Below, one piece after another: positions 18,768-27,524 of a DNA stretch of 64,000 bases (the stretch's first letter is position 1; each line of letters starts with the position of its first letter). The position numbers and the translations under genes are program-made. The notes beneath the pieces are model-generated. The model worked only from the letters and a program-made list of their open reading frames with translations. It was not told the origin of the DNA and searched no databases. The DNA is from Acidobacteriota bacterium (GTDB lineage: Bacteria > Acidobacteriota > Terriglobia > Acidiferrales > UBA7541): NCBI GenBank assembly GCA_003223215.1, contig QHYH01000096.1:62001-126000 (forward strand), read 5' to 3'.

Positions 18768-19449
18768 TTGGCAAGAACTCCTTCGCCAACGCCTCTCCGG
18801 CCTTGCCCTTGCTGCCGAAGAGAGGGGCGACGTCCACGCAGAACTCGCGGCGCACCTGGAAGAGTCGTACGAATTTCTGCGAACAAAAGGTCTACCGGAA
18901 CAAGCAGCTATGCAGCAAACGCTTGCGCAAGTTGCAGATTGGCAGGATTTGCGCCGAAGGATTCAGACTGCCAGAACAAAGGAGAACAGTATGAACGACC
19001 GCGTCAAGCAACTCTGGCTTCCCGGATTTGTGACATTCTTGCTTTCGATGAGTCTTCTTGCGCTGAACGAGATTTTTGGTCCCAAGCCCTTTGCTCTAAT
19101 GAAAGTGGGCCAGCTTCCCATGGTATTGTTTTACATTCCCTGGTTGCTTTCATTGCCGCTTGTCGGAGCCCTGGGCGCTTATCTCTCCCATCGCGCAGTC
19201 GGCTCCCAACGCGCGATATTTTCTTCGATTGTCTTTCCCGTCCTGCCATTTCTCGCTTCGATTTTGCTGGTCCTTCCTGTCAGCCTGATCTTCGACCGCT
19301 TTATCGGCCACAACCCGTCGCCGATCGGTCTTGTTATGGCTCTGCTCGGCTGGGTGCTGGCTCCCGGAGTCGCTCTTCTTGCAGGCGGCTTAGTGGCACA
19401 ATTCTTTCTTTCGCGCCGCTCAGCTTCCCGCCAAGCCATGAGCAACTGA
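18760..19449 (+). CDS. Permease-prefix-type membrane protein, copy 2
   Basis: This 229-residue protein is a tandem paralogue of the gene before it. It has the same prefix (PDWQELLRQRLSGLALAAEE, VHAELAAHLEESYEFL, DWQDLRRRI), the same RVKQLWLPGF lead into the first helix, and the same LAPGVALLAGGLVAQFFLSRR end. The start at 18760 is set by the shared 8-base ATGCCTGA overlap and by alignment with copy 1. The last 30 bases overlap the convergent APC permease gene. A recent local duplication within the operon is the simplest explanation. Confidence 0.72.
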   Translation: MPDWQELLRQRLSGLALAAEERGDVHAELAAHLEESYEFLRTKGLPEQAAMQQTLAQVADWQDLRRRIQTARTKENSMNDRVKQLWLPGFVTFLLSMSLLALNEIFGPKPFALMKVGQLPMVLFYIPWLLSLPLVGALGAYLSHRAVGSQRAIFSSIVFPVLPFLASILLVLPVSLIFDRFIGHNPSPIGLVMALLGWVLAPGVALLAGGLVAQFFLSRRSASRQAMSN

Positions 19450-20829
19450 GCTGGCTCGCCTCCAACGCCGATAGAAGGGGAGGCCCGCGAGAATCAGGAG
19501 CAGACCAATCGTGGATCGGACGGGGCGCTGGATGAACAGATTCACGGTGAGGGCGAAAGCCCCGGCTACGAAAATCCCCGGCACAATCGGATATCCCCAC
19601 GCGCGATACGGACGCACTAAATCGGGTTCCTTGCGGCGCGAGCCGTAGACCGAGGCCACCGCGAGCGCGTAAAAAATCCACTGCGCGAAGATGAACAGCG
19701 AGAAGAGATCTTCGAACTGGCCGGTCAAGACCATGAGGCAGGAAATCACAGCTTGAAAGACGATCGCTCCTGCAGGCGTGCGGTAACGCGGATTGATTCC
19801 GTCGGCCACACGAAAGAACAAACCGTCTTGGGCCATGGCATACGGCACGCGCGAGCCCGTAAGTACTGACGAATTCAGCGTAGTGAATGCGGAGAGGACC
19901 ATCGCCGCCGTGATCCACGCGGCGGCGCGCGGTCCGGCGAAGACGCGCACGGTTTCCGACGCGACGTTTTGCGCCGCGGCGACCGCTTCCATGGGCAGCA
20001 CGCGAAAATACACGGCGTTCGCCAGCAGGTAAATCACACCAACGGTCATCGTGCCGCCCACCAAGGCTCGCGGAATGTTTTTTTGCGGATTGATGATCTC
20101 CGAGCCGGCAAACGTCAAATCCATCCATCCGTCATAGGCCCACAGGGCGCCCACCATCGCGGTCAGAAGCCCGGTGAGCAGGCTCATCTGAAACGAAGAC
20201 GGAAACAGCGGCTGCGCGCTGGGCGGCCGTTTTCCCGCAAGCACGAAACCCAGAACCACGACCGCGAGAATCGCGCCGATTTTGAGCGCGGTCAGCACCA
20301 CTTGCAGACGTCCCGCCAACCGCACGCCGAGATAATTGATAAAGCTCATGAACGCGATGGCGGCGGTGGCCACGGGCTGCGCCCACGTGAGCACGAAGTC
20401 GGAAGCATGGGTGGTAAATGGCACATGCAAGTGCAGGGTGAAGATGGGCGTGCGAAGCGCAGGCACAAAGAAGCCCAGGAAGATGAGAAAGCCTGCGGCG
20501 ATCGTGGCAATCGAGGAGGGCTTGCCGACAAGGTTGTTCATCCAGCCGAAGAGAAACCCCCACACGGGTCCCAGGCCGCGCCTGAGGTAAACGTACGCCC
20601 CGCCGGCTTCGGGCATCGCCGCGCCCAATTCGGCGATGGTCAATGCGCCAAATAGAGAAAGTGCGCCGCCCACCACCCAAACCAGGAAGACCAGCCCCAC
20701 CGAGCCGGTGGCGCGCGTCATCGCGCTCGGAACGAGAAACACACCCGTGCCGATGATGTGGCCGACCACCATGGCCATCGCGGCCGACGGGCCCAGTCCC
20801 TGTACGAGTCCCGGACGCTTTTCGTTCAT
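19420..20829 (-). CDS. APC-family amino acid permease
   Basis: This is a 469-residue inner-membrane transporter with about twelve helices. The first carries the GHIIGTGVFLVPSAM motif of the amino acid/polyamine/organocation superfamily. AYVYLRRGLGPVWGFLFGW and SVLTGSRVPYAMAQDGLFF place it in the LAT-like or related amino acid transporter groups. It should move amino acids by proton symport or exchange, and the substrate cannot be read from the sequence. A GGAGGAA SD lies before the ATG. The 3' end overlaps the convergent membrane protein gene by 30 bases. Confidence 0.88.
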   Translation of the reverse strand: MNEKRPGLVQGLGPSAAMAMVVGHIIGTGVFLVPSAMTRATGSVGLVFLVWVVGGALSLFGALTIAELGAAMPEAGGAYVYLRRGLGPVWGFLFGWMNNLVGKPSSIATIAAGFLIFLGFFVPALRTPIFTLHLHVPFTTHASDFVLTWAQPVATAAIAFMSFINYLGVRLAGRLQVVLTALKIGAILAVVVLGFVLAGKRPPSAQPLFPSSFQMSLLTGLLTAMVGALWAYDGWMDLTFAGSEIINPQKNIPRALVGGTMTVGVIYLLANAVYFRVLPMEAVAAAQNVASETVRVFAGPRAAAWITAAMVLSAFTTLNSSVLTGSRVPYAMAQDGLFFRVADGINPRYRTPAGAIVFQAVISCLMVLTGQFEDLFSLFIFAQWIFYALAVASVYGSRRKEPDLVRPYRAWGYPIVPGIFVAGAFALTVNLFIQRPVRSTIGLLLILAGLPFYRRWRRASSVAHGLAGS

Positions 20830-20936
20830 GTTCCTCCGCCGCGAAAGCGGCTGTCTTCATGACGGCATTTGCGGCTCTGGGAGTAAGGCAAACAATAACG
20901 CAGAGACGCAGAGGGCGCAGAAGGGCCCAGCGCACT

Positions 20937-22400
20937 TCATAGCGGACTCCCCTTGTTCCACACGCGGCTGACGAGCGAGCCAATGAAGAACGTCACGCAC
21001 GCGCCGATAAGGAAGTACCACGTATACGCTACATTCGTGAACTGCAATATGCTCAAGACGGCCGCCAGCCCGGCAAACATTCCGACGAGTGCGCCAAGAG
21101 CATTTGCGCCGCGGTCGAAAGTTCCCAGCAGGAACAAGCCGAGCAAGCTGCCAAAGGGAAGCGAGGCCACTGTTAGTCCTGCTTCGAGCAGGGGGCCCCA
21201 TTTGACGAATCCAAAACCCATCAGCACGAAGCCCCATACCAGGGTCATGCCGCGCGACACGCGCAAGAATCGACGCGTGTCAATGCTGCGCCCCCAGACC
21301 TTTGCAAAATCCAGCACGCTCGAAGCGGCCAGCGAGTTCAGCGAGCCGCTGGCGTTAGACATAGCCACGGCCACGATCGAAGCGAGCAGCAGACCGGCCA
21401 GCCCCACGGGCATCTCGCGTACGAGGAAGAGCGGCAGGATGCGGTCCGTCCTGTCCCCCAGGGCGAGAAGTGGCGTGTGCTGAGCAAACACAAAGAGCAG
21501 GACGCCAATCAACAGGAAAACGATGAACTGAACGAGAACGATGACACCGCTGGTCAGAAGTGCGCGGCTGCTGTCACGTTGACTTTTTGCGGCGAGCAAC
21601 CGCTGCACGATGGTTTGGTCGGTGCCATGCGTCGCCATGGTGAGAAACGAGCCGCCGATCACTCCGGACCAAAACGTATATTTGGTGGCGAGGTTCCAGG
21701 AAAAATCGAGGAACTGGAGTTTATGGTCCGCTGCCGCGGCGACTCGCGTCACTTCGCTCCAGCCGCCGGGAATCCGATGCAGCAGCACGGCAAGCGTAAT
21801 CGCGCTGCCGGTCATGTAGACAAGCAGTTGCGCAACGTCGGTCCAGATCACCGCTTTCATGCCGCCTTCGAATGTGTAGAGTATGGTCAGCGAGATGACG
21901 ATCACAACCGCGAGGCGTTCCGACGTTCCGAGCACCACGCTAACGACGAGCGCAATCGCGGAAACGCGCACGCCTTCGGCTATCGCGCGGGTAATGAGGA
22001 ACGTGCTGGCAGCCACTGCACGCATCTTTTCGCCAAAGCGTTTCTCGATGAGCGCGTAGGCGGTGAAAAATTCTCCGCGAAAGTAGCCGGGCAACAGCAA
22101 CAGCACAATCAGCACACGCCCGACGAGATAGCCGAACACCAGTTGAATGAACGTCAGATTATCGGCGTAAGAAATTGCTGGCGCGCCGATAATTGTGAGG
22201 GTCGAGGTTTCTGTGGCTACAATGGAAAAAGCCAGTGCCCACCACGGCGCGGTGCGGCCGCCAAGAAAGTATTCGCGGCCAGCGGATTGCGTGTCTCCCG
22301 CGGCGTCGGCCTGCTGCAGGCGCCGGAAGCGCATCCCAAGCGCCGTCACCCCGAGCAGGTAAGCGATGACAATCGTGAGGTCGAGGGGATGAATACGCAT
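20937..22400 (-). CDS. Sodium:solute symporter (SSS family)
   Basis: This is a 487-residue transporter of the sodium/solute symporter family, with about 13 helices. It begins MRIHPLDLTIVIAYLLGVTA, with REYFLGGRTAPWWALAFSIVATE in the first helix pair and GTDQTIVQRLLAAKSQRDSS in the central loop. The frame is open for 69 more codons upstream, but that part overlaps the next gene and is not membrane-like, so MRIHP is used. It probably couples sodium entry to uptake of a sugar, amino acid or organic acid. The substrate is undetermined. Confidence 0.88.
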   Translation of the reverse strand: MRIHPLDLTIVIAYLLGVTALGMRFRRLQQADAAGDTQSAGREYFLGGRTAPWWALAFSIVATETSTLTIIGAPAISYADNLTFIQLVFGYLVGRVLIVLLLLPGYFRGEFFTAYALIEKRFGEKMRAVAASTFLITRAIAEGVRVSAIALVVSVVLGTSERLAVVIVISLTILYTFEGGMKAVIWTDVAQLLVYMTGSAITLAVLLHRIPGGWSEVTRVAAAADHKLQFLDFSWNLATKYTFWSGVIGGSFLTMATHGTDQTIVQRLLAAKSQRDSSRALLTSGVIVLVQFIVFLLIGVLLFVFAQHTPLLALGDRTDRILPLFLVREMPVGLAGLLLASIVAVAMSNASGSLNSLAASSVLDFAKVWGRSIDTRRFLRVSRGMTLVWGFVLMGFGFVKWGPLLEAGLTVASLPFGSLLGLFLLGTFDRGANALGALVGMFAGLAAVLSILQFTNVAYTWYFLIGACVTFFIGSLVSRVWNKGSPL

Positions 22401-22471
22401 CGCGCAGAGATTATAAGTATGCCTGGTCCCTTCCTGGCGCTTTTTTCTTGCCGAATTTGAAGGAACGGAAG

Positions 22472-24595
22472 CTACTTCATCACTGCAAAAAGGCTGCTGT
22501 AAGAATCGGTCCAAAGTTTTACGTGGGTGCCGCCGCCGGCCGGCTTTCCCGCTTTCTCGATGTCGGGAAGGTCTGAAAAGACGCCGCGGTTCGCGAGCAA
22601 GACCCATCGGGACAAGAAGATTTCCTTCGCATCGTCATCCGGATTGACGACGAGCACGGCCTCCTTGCCAAGTTGCCGTGCCGCGGCGGCCACCACCGGT
22701 TCTAGATATAAATAGCGGTTTGAAACGTGGACCGCCAAGATTCCGTCCGCCCGCAGATGGTGAAAGTAGAGTTGAAAAGCCTCGACGGTCAGCAGGTGGA
22801 CGGGAATGGAATCGCCAGAGAAAGCATCCACGGCCAAGAGATCAAAATGCTGCGGTGGCTGGCGTTCCAGCGTCAAACGCGCGTCGCCCAATTCAATCGC
22901 AACGTGCGCTCTCGAATCCCGCAGAAAACGGAAGTCCTGCTCTGCGAGGTTCACAACCAAGGGGTTGATATCGTAGAAAGTGTAGTTGTCCCCCGGCCGC
23001 CCGTACGCCGCGATGGTACCCACGCCGAGGCCAATGACACCGACGCGCAACGTGCGGCGCGTACGCAAGGACCGGAGCGCTACGCCAACTCCGGAATTCG
23101 TGGAGTAGTAGGAAGTCGGCTGATCCCGACGCGACGGCGCCAGAAACTGCAATCCATGGCTGATGGTTCCGTTGGTGAGCCGGCGGAAGCGAAGATCGTC
23201 GCGTTCCGCCTGGGAGTCGCCTTTGAGCAACACCACGTTCGGTGCAACTTCATCGCTCTCGCGCAGCACGCCATAGAAATTCCGCACCATCCGCTTGCTT
23301 TCCTTTGACTCGTCCCGCGCGAGAACGAAAACGCTAACGCTCAGCGCGGCCACCAGAGCGATCGTGACCCACCAAGCCGGCCGCCAACCAGCCTGGCGAA
23401 ACGGGCTTGCTGGGTCGCGGCGATGAACCAGAATGACCAGCAAGGCGCAGAACGCCTGGCCGACGTGCAATTCGTAGAATCCCGAGAAGATTTGCGGAGC
23501 GAGGATGGCCACGAACGCCGCGCCGGCTACACTTCCGAGCGAACTCAGAAAATAAAATGACGTGAGCTCGGCGGGATCGGGCTTCAACCGCGCCAACTCT
23601 CCATGACAGAACATGCAACACACGAACAGGCCCACACAAAAGAGCGCGATCATCGGCCAAAAAGGAAGCCCGCCCAACGAGAGCGAGAGGGCATAGGCCA
23701 TGCCACCCAAGGCCACGCCGAGCAAGCGCAGGAAAAAAGTCCGGGGATACCAGCGGCTGCTTTCGAAACACAGAATGAAGCTCAGCATATATAAACTTAA
23801 CGGAATGACCCAAAGCAGTGGCACCGCAGCAATGTTTTGCGAAATGTGATTCGTTACGGCCAGCAATAGCGCCGAGCTGCACGCGGGGAGTGCCATCCAG
23901 AGCGCTCGCGTGTTCCAGTCAGAAGGCGTCGCGTTTGCTTCCGGCCGGCGTGCGAAGGCTCCGCGCTGCGAGACGGCAATCACTCCACATGCCACCGCGA
24001 AAGTGGTGTACCCCAACGACCAACCCCAGCCTTGCCGCACGGTAGACAGTCGTGGCTCAACCAGGGTGGGGTAACTTAACAGGCCCAGGAGCGAGCCGGC
24101 GTTCGAAAGCGCGTAGAAACGATAAACACCGCTCTCCTTTCTTGTGCTTAAGAGCCAAGCTTGCAAAAGCGGGCTGGTAGCGGAGAGTAAAAAGAATGGG
24201 AAACCCACGGTCAGCGCCAGCACCCATAAAATGTGCAACGCGGGGTGTTCGGGTCCCGGAGGTTTCAAAGAATCTTTCGGCAGAATCGGCAGCACCAGCA
24301 GGCTAGCGGCCAGAAGACCGGCGTGAAGCCAGCCCTGCGTCCGCGGTGCAATGTGGCGTGACAGCAAATGGGCGTAAAGATACCCAAGCAAGAGGACCAG
24401 TTGAAAGAATAAGAGGCAAACCATCCAGACGGCCGCGACGCCTCCGAACCAAGGGAGAATCAGTTTCGCAATCAGCGGTTCCACCTGAAACAGCAGAAGC
24501 GCGCTTACGAAAATCGTCAGCGCGTTAAGGAATTTCCATTTTGAGTTGCCAGCTACTTCGAGGGGTGTATGGTCAGCTGCGGCTTCGGCGGGCAT
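22472..24595 (-). CDS. Membrane protein fused to spermidine-synthase-like methyltransferase fold
   Basis: This is a 707-residue protein. The first 430 residues form a multi-helix membrane region (ALLLFQVEPLIAKLILPWFG near 32-51, then repeated hydrophobic pairs). The C-terminal 250 residues have a Rossmann fold of the spermidine synthase type. VGVIGLGVGTIAAYG binds nucleoside, and FYDINP and HFDLLAVDAFSGDSIPVHLL follow. Such membrane-fused spermidine synthase homologues are common in acidobacteria and proteobacteria, and their substrate is generally unknown. It is encoded between the SSS symporter and ADOP permease genes on the same strand, 71 bases before the symporter start. Confidence 0.8.
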   Translation of the reverse strand: MPAEAAADHTPLEVAGNSKWKFLNALTIFVSALLLFQVEPLIAKLILPWFGGVAAVWMVCLLFFQLVLLLGYLYAHLLSRHIAPRTQGWLHAGLLAASLLVLPILPKDSLKPPGPEHPALHILWVLALTVGFPFFLLSATSPLLQAWLLSTRKESGVYRFYALSNAGSLLGLLSYPTLVEPRLSTVRQGWGWSLGYTTFAVACGVIAVSQRGAFARRPEANATPSDWNTRALWMALPACSSALLLAVTNHISQNIAAVPLLWVIPLSLYMLSFILCFESSRWYPRTFFLRLLGVALGGMAYALSLSLGGLPFWPMIALFCVGLFVCCMFCHGELARLKPDPAELTSFYFLSSLGSVAGAAFVAILAPQIFSGFYELHVGQAFCALLVILVHRRDPASPFRQAGWRPAWWVTIALVAALSVSVFVLARDESKESKRMVRNFYGVLRESDEVAPNVVLLKGDSQAERDDLRFRRLTNGTISHGLQFLAPSRRDQPTSYYSTNSGVGVALRSLRTRRTLRVGVIGLGVGTIAAYGRPGDNYTFYDINPLVVNLAEQDFRFLRDSRAHVAIELGDARLTLERQPPQHFDLLAVDAFSGDSIPVHLLTVEAFQLYFHHLRADGILAVHVSNRYLYLEPVVAAAARQLGKEAVLVVNPDDDAKEIFLSRWVLLANRGVFSDLPDIEKAGKPAGGGTHVKLWTDSYSSLFAVMK

Positions 24596-24874
24596 TTTTC
24601 TGAAGAGAGAGTTTAGCCTCTAACTCGGCCTATTCTGCCTTCGCTTTCACACGAACCACTTGCGGGAGTTACCCATCCGGCTTCTCCGCGGTATGAGCGG
24701 ACGCGAACGACGGTCTTCGAGAGTTCGGCTTCGCTCGAGACGTCTCTCGATCGCCGGAGACAAGCCCCTTTCCCTGTGGGGGTCATTAGACATCGCGAGC
24801 CGGGCATAACTTGTACTACTGCCCTCGGGTGAGGGCAAGTGTTTTTAACGCTGATTTCTCGCGCAACTCGACGA

Positions 24875-27277
24875 TTATTCATAACGCAGCGCCACCATCG
24901 GATCGACCCGCATCGCGCGCCGAGCTGGGATATAGCAGGCGCACAGCGCCACGGCGGAGAGCAAAACAGCCACTCCCGCAAACGTAAGCGGATCAGTCGC
25001 GCCCACGCCATAAATCATTTTCGTGATCAGCCGCGTCAGTCCGAATGCTGCGGCAATGCCGATGGCGACTCCAATCAACGTCATCCGCATGCCCTGGCCG
25101 AGAACCATGCGCAACACGTCTTCCCGCGAAGCGCCCAGCACGACGCGCACTCCGATCTCGTGCGTGCGCTGGCCGGTCAGGTAGGAAATCACTCCGTAGA
25201 TTCCGATGGCGGAAAGCACCAGCGCCAGTCCGGAAAACACGCTTAGGAGAAGCATGGTGAGCCGCTGCGCGGAGATGGAACGCGCGACGATCTCTTCCAT
25301 GGGACGAACCTCGTAGACGACTGCGCTTGAGTCCACTTTTTCCACCGCCTGACGAATGGACGTGGCGAGACCGGCAGGTGACCCAGAGGTGCGAGCAACA
25401 TACTGCCCCCCGCCTGCAAGGAGCGTCCAGAACCTGTCCGGGATCTGCCAAACAGGAAGATAGAGTTGTGCGTCCAGGTTTTCATGCTCGCGAGCGCCCA
25501 GCCCCCAGTGCCGGACGTGCCCAACCACGCCCACGATTTCCGGCTGTATCTCGATCAGGCCGACATTAATCCGTTTGCCGATGGGATCTTCATTCGGAAA
25601 GAACTTGCGCGCAAAATTCGCATCAATTAAAGCGACGGCAGGTGCGTGTTCATTGTCCTGGTCGGTGAAAGAACGCCCGCGCGACACCGGAATGCGCATG
25701 GTGCGGTGATAGTCCGGGTTCACCAGATAGAATAGGGCGAACGTCATTTCGTTTTCATGCAGCGGACGCGGCCGTCCTTCACGCCAGAACGGCACCTCGG
25801 AATCCCCCGTCATGGGCAACGAGCCGCCAAGGAGAGACACGGATGCAACGCCGGGAACGCCTTCCAGTTGCCGCAGCGTCGCGCGGTATTTTGCGCGGAG
25901 CTGGTCCGCCGTGACGGATGGATCGGAAGTGGAAGAAATCTCAAACGTAAGAACATTGCTCGCATCAAAGCCGGGATTGACGTTCCATAGCGCCACGAGC
26001 GTGCGGATCATGAGCCCTGCGCCGATCAGCAATACCACGGCCATAGCCATCTCGACGGCAACAAACACGCTTTGCGTGCGGTGACGCGCGCCGCTGGCAC
26101 CTCGCCCGCCTTCCTTTAGGGTTTCGTGCAGGTCGGGCCGCAAGGCTTTAAGGGCGGGGACCAGCCCGAAAGCCATTCCGGTAAGAAGCGAAATGCCAAA
26201 CGTATACAGCACCACATGCGAGTCGAGGGAGATTTCTTCGGTCCGCGGCAGAGTGCCCGGCAATGCGGCAAGAATCACTTTTGTCCCCAATTTGGCCAGA
26301 GCAAGCCCGATCGAGCCGCCGGCAATGCCGAGCAACGCGCTCTCTATCAGCAGCTGGCGAACCACGCGGACGGGGCCGGCTCCCAGCGCGGAACGGATGG
26401 CGAACTCGCGGGCGCGACCGGTGGAGCGCGCAAGAAGCAGGTTGGCCACGTTGGCACAAGCGATCAGCAAGACAAAACTGACTGCGCCGAGCAGGACCAG
26501 CAGGATTCCGCGCACATCGCCGACCACATCCGTTTTGAGCGGAACCAGCGTAACGCCGGAGCCTTTATCGGCTTCGGGATAAGCGGCCGCGAGGTTTTCC
26601 GCAACGCGCGACATATCCGCGCTCGCTTGTTCGATGCTAACGCCTGATTTGAGCCGCCCGATGGAGTTCATGCCCATGCTTATGCGCCGGTCGCGAAACG
26701 TAGGATCGCTCCACTGGCCGATGGACACGTAGACGTCGCTGGGGCTCAACCCCGTGATGTGGCCGGGCGCAACGCCGATGATGGTGTAGACTTTGCCGTT
26801 CAGCGCGATGCTCCTTCCCAGGGCTTCGGGCGACGAGCTAAATTTGCGCTTCCAGATTCCGTCGCTGAGAATAGCCACCGGTCCCGCGCCCGCCCGGTCC
26901 TCCTCAGGGCGAAAATTGCGGCCGAGCAGCGGTTGGAGGCCCAGTGCCGGGAAAAATTCTGCGGAAATCATGTGCGCGTGCAGGCGCAGAGGCTCTCCCA
27001 CGCCGGTCATATTGAAATCGTCCGACCGAAACGCGCTCAAGTAGTTCGGATAAGAGATCGAGCTTTCCTGGAAGGTCCCCGTTCGCGAATAGACGGCCAC
27101 AAGTTCACGGGGATTCGGAAACGGCAGCGGATTCAAGAGCACGCCGTTGATCACAGAAAACAGGGCGCTGTTCGCGCCGATGCCCAGGGCAAGTGTCAGG
27201 ACCGCAACCGCGGTGAATCCCGGGTTTTTCCGTAGCACGCGAAGCCCGTAGCGGACGTCTTGGCCAAAGCTGGTCAT
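24875..27277 (-). CDS. ADOP-type FtsX/MacB permease
   Basis: This is an 800-residue duplicated permease. It begins [22 protein letters not shown] without a prefix domain. The first helix carries [17 protein letters not shown]. MacB-like core and FtsX domains occur twice (second half from about 405, [20 protein letters not shown]), and it ends [10 protein letters not shown]. No ATPase is encoded nearby. A palindromic CCTGTAAAAACAGG lies at 27300-27313, 23 bases before the start, and could be an operator. The 279 bases after its upstream-neighbour boundary (24596-24874) show no gene. The substrate is unknown. Confidence 0.9.
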   Translation of the reverse strand: MTSFGQDVRYGLRVLRKNPGFTAVAVLTLALGIGANSALFSVINGVLLNPLPFPNPRELVAVYSRTGTFQESSISYPNYLSAFRSDDFNMTGVGEPLRLHAHMISAEFFPALGLQPLLGRNFRPEEDRAGAGPVAILSDGIWKRKFSSSPEALGRSIALNGKVYTIIGVAPGHITGLSPSDVYVSIGQWSDPTFRDRRISMGMNSIGRLKSGVSIEQASADMSRVAENLAAAYPEADKGSGVTLVPLKTDVVGDVRGILLVLLGAVSFVLLIACANVANLLLARSTGRAREFAIRSALGAGPVRVVRQLLIESALLGIAGGSIGLALAKLGTKVILAALPGTLPRTEEISLDSHVVLYTFGISLLTGMAFGLVPALKALRPDLHETLKEGGRGASGARHRTQSVFVAVEMAMAVVLLIGAGLMIRTLVALWNVNPGFDASNVLTFEISSTSDPSVTADQLRAKYRATLRQLEGVPGVASVSLLGGSLPMTGDSEVPFWREGRPRPLHENEMTFALFYLVNPDYHRTMRIPVSRGRSFTDQDNEHAPAVALIDANFARKFFPNEDPIGKRINVGLIEIQPEIVGVVGHVRHWGLGAREHENLDAQLYLPVWQIPDRFWTLLAGGGQYVARTSGSPAGLATSIRQAVEKVDSSAVVYEVRPMEEIVARSISAQRLTMLLLSVFSGLALVLSAIGIYGVISYLTGQRTHEIGVRVVLGASREDVLRMVLGQGMRMTLIGVAIGIAAAFGLTRLITKMIYGVGATDPLTFAGVAVLLSAVALCACYIPARRAMRVDPMVALRYE

Positions 27278-27524
27278 GATGAACCCCCGGATGGATGCAC
27301 CTGTAAAAACAGGCTTTCATTCAAGAGATACGAAGGCTCTTCCTGTTATGTTCCTTGGGTGTCCAGGGGCGGAAAGGCGTTTTCCGACAAAAGGCGGGGG
27401 GGCAAACCAGGAAAGCATCCGGCGAACAGAGGGAGATGAAATACATCCCGTGAGAGCGAGCCGGACGTTCCATCAACGGGGATACCGACTTCTGTACCGG
27501 ATTGTGGCTCGGCGAGACCGAATT

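Noticed and set aside
21477-22460. 327-codon plus frame opposite the SSS symporter
   Set aside because: His/Gln/Arg-rich with no SD; symporter evidence on the other strand is strong.
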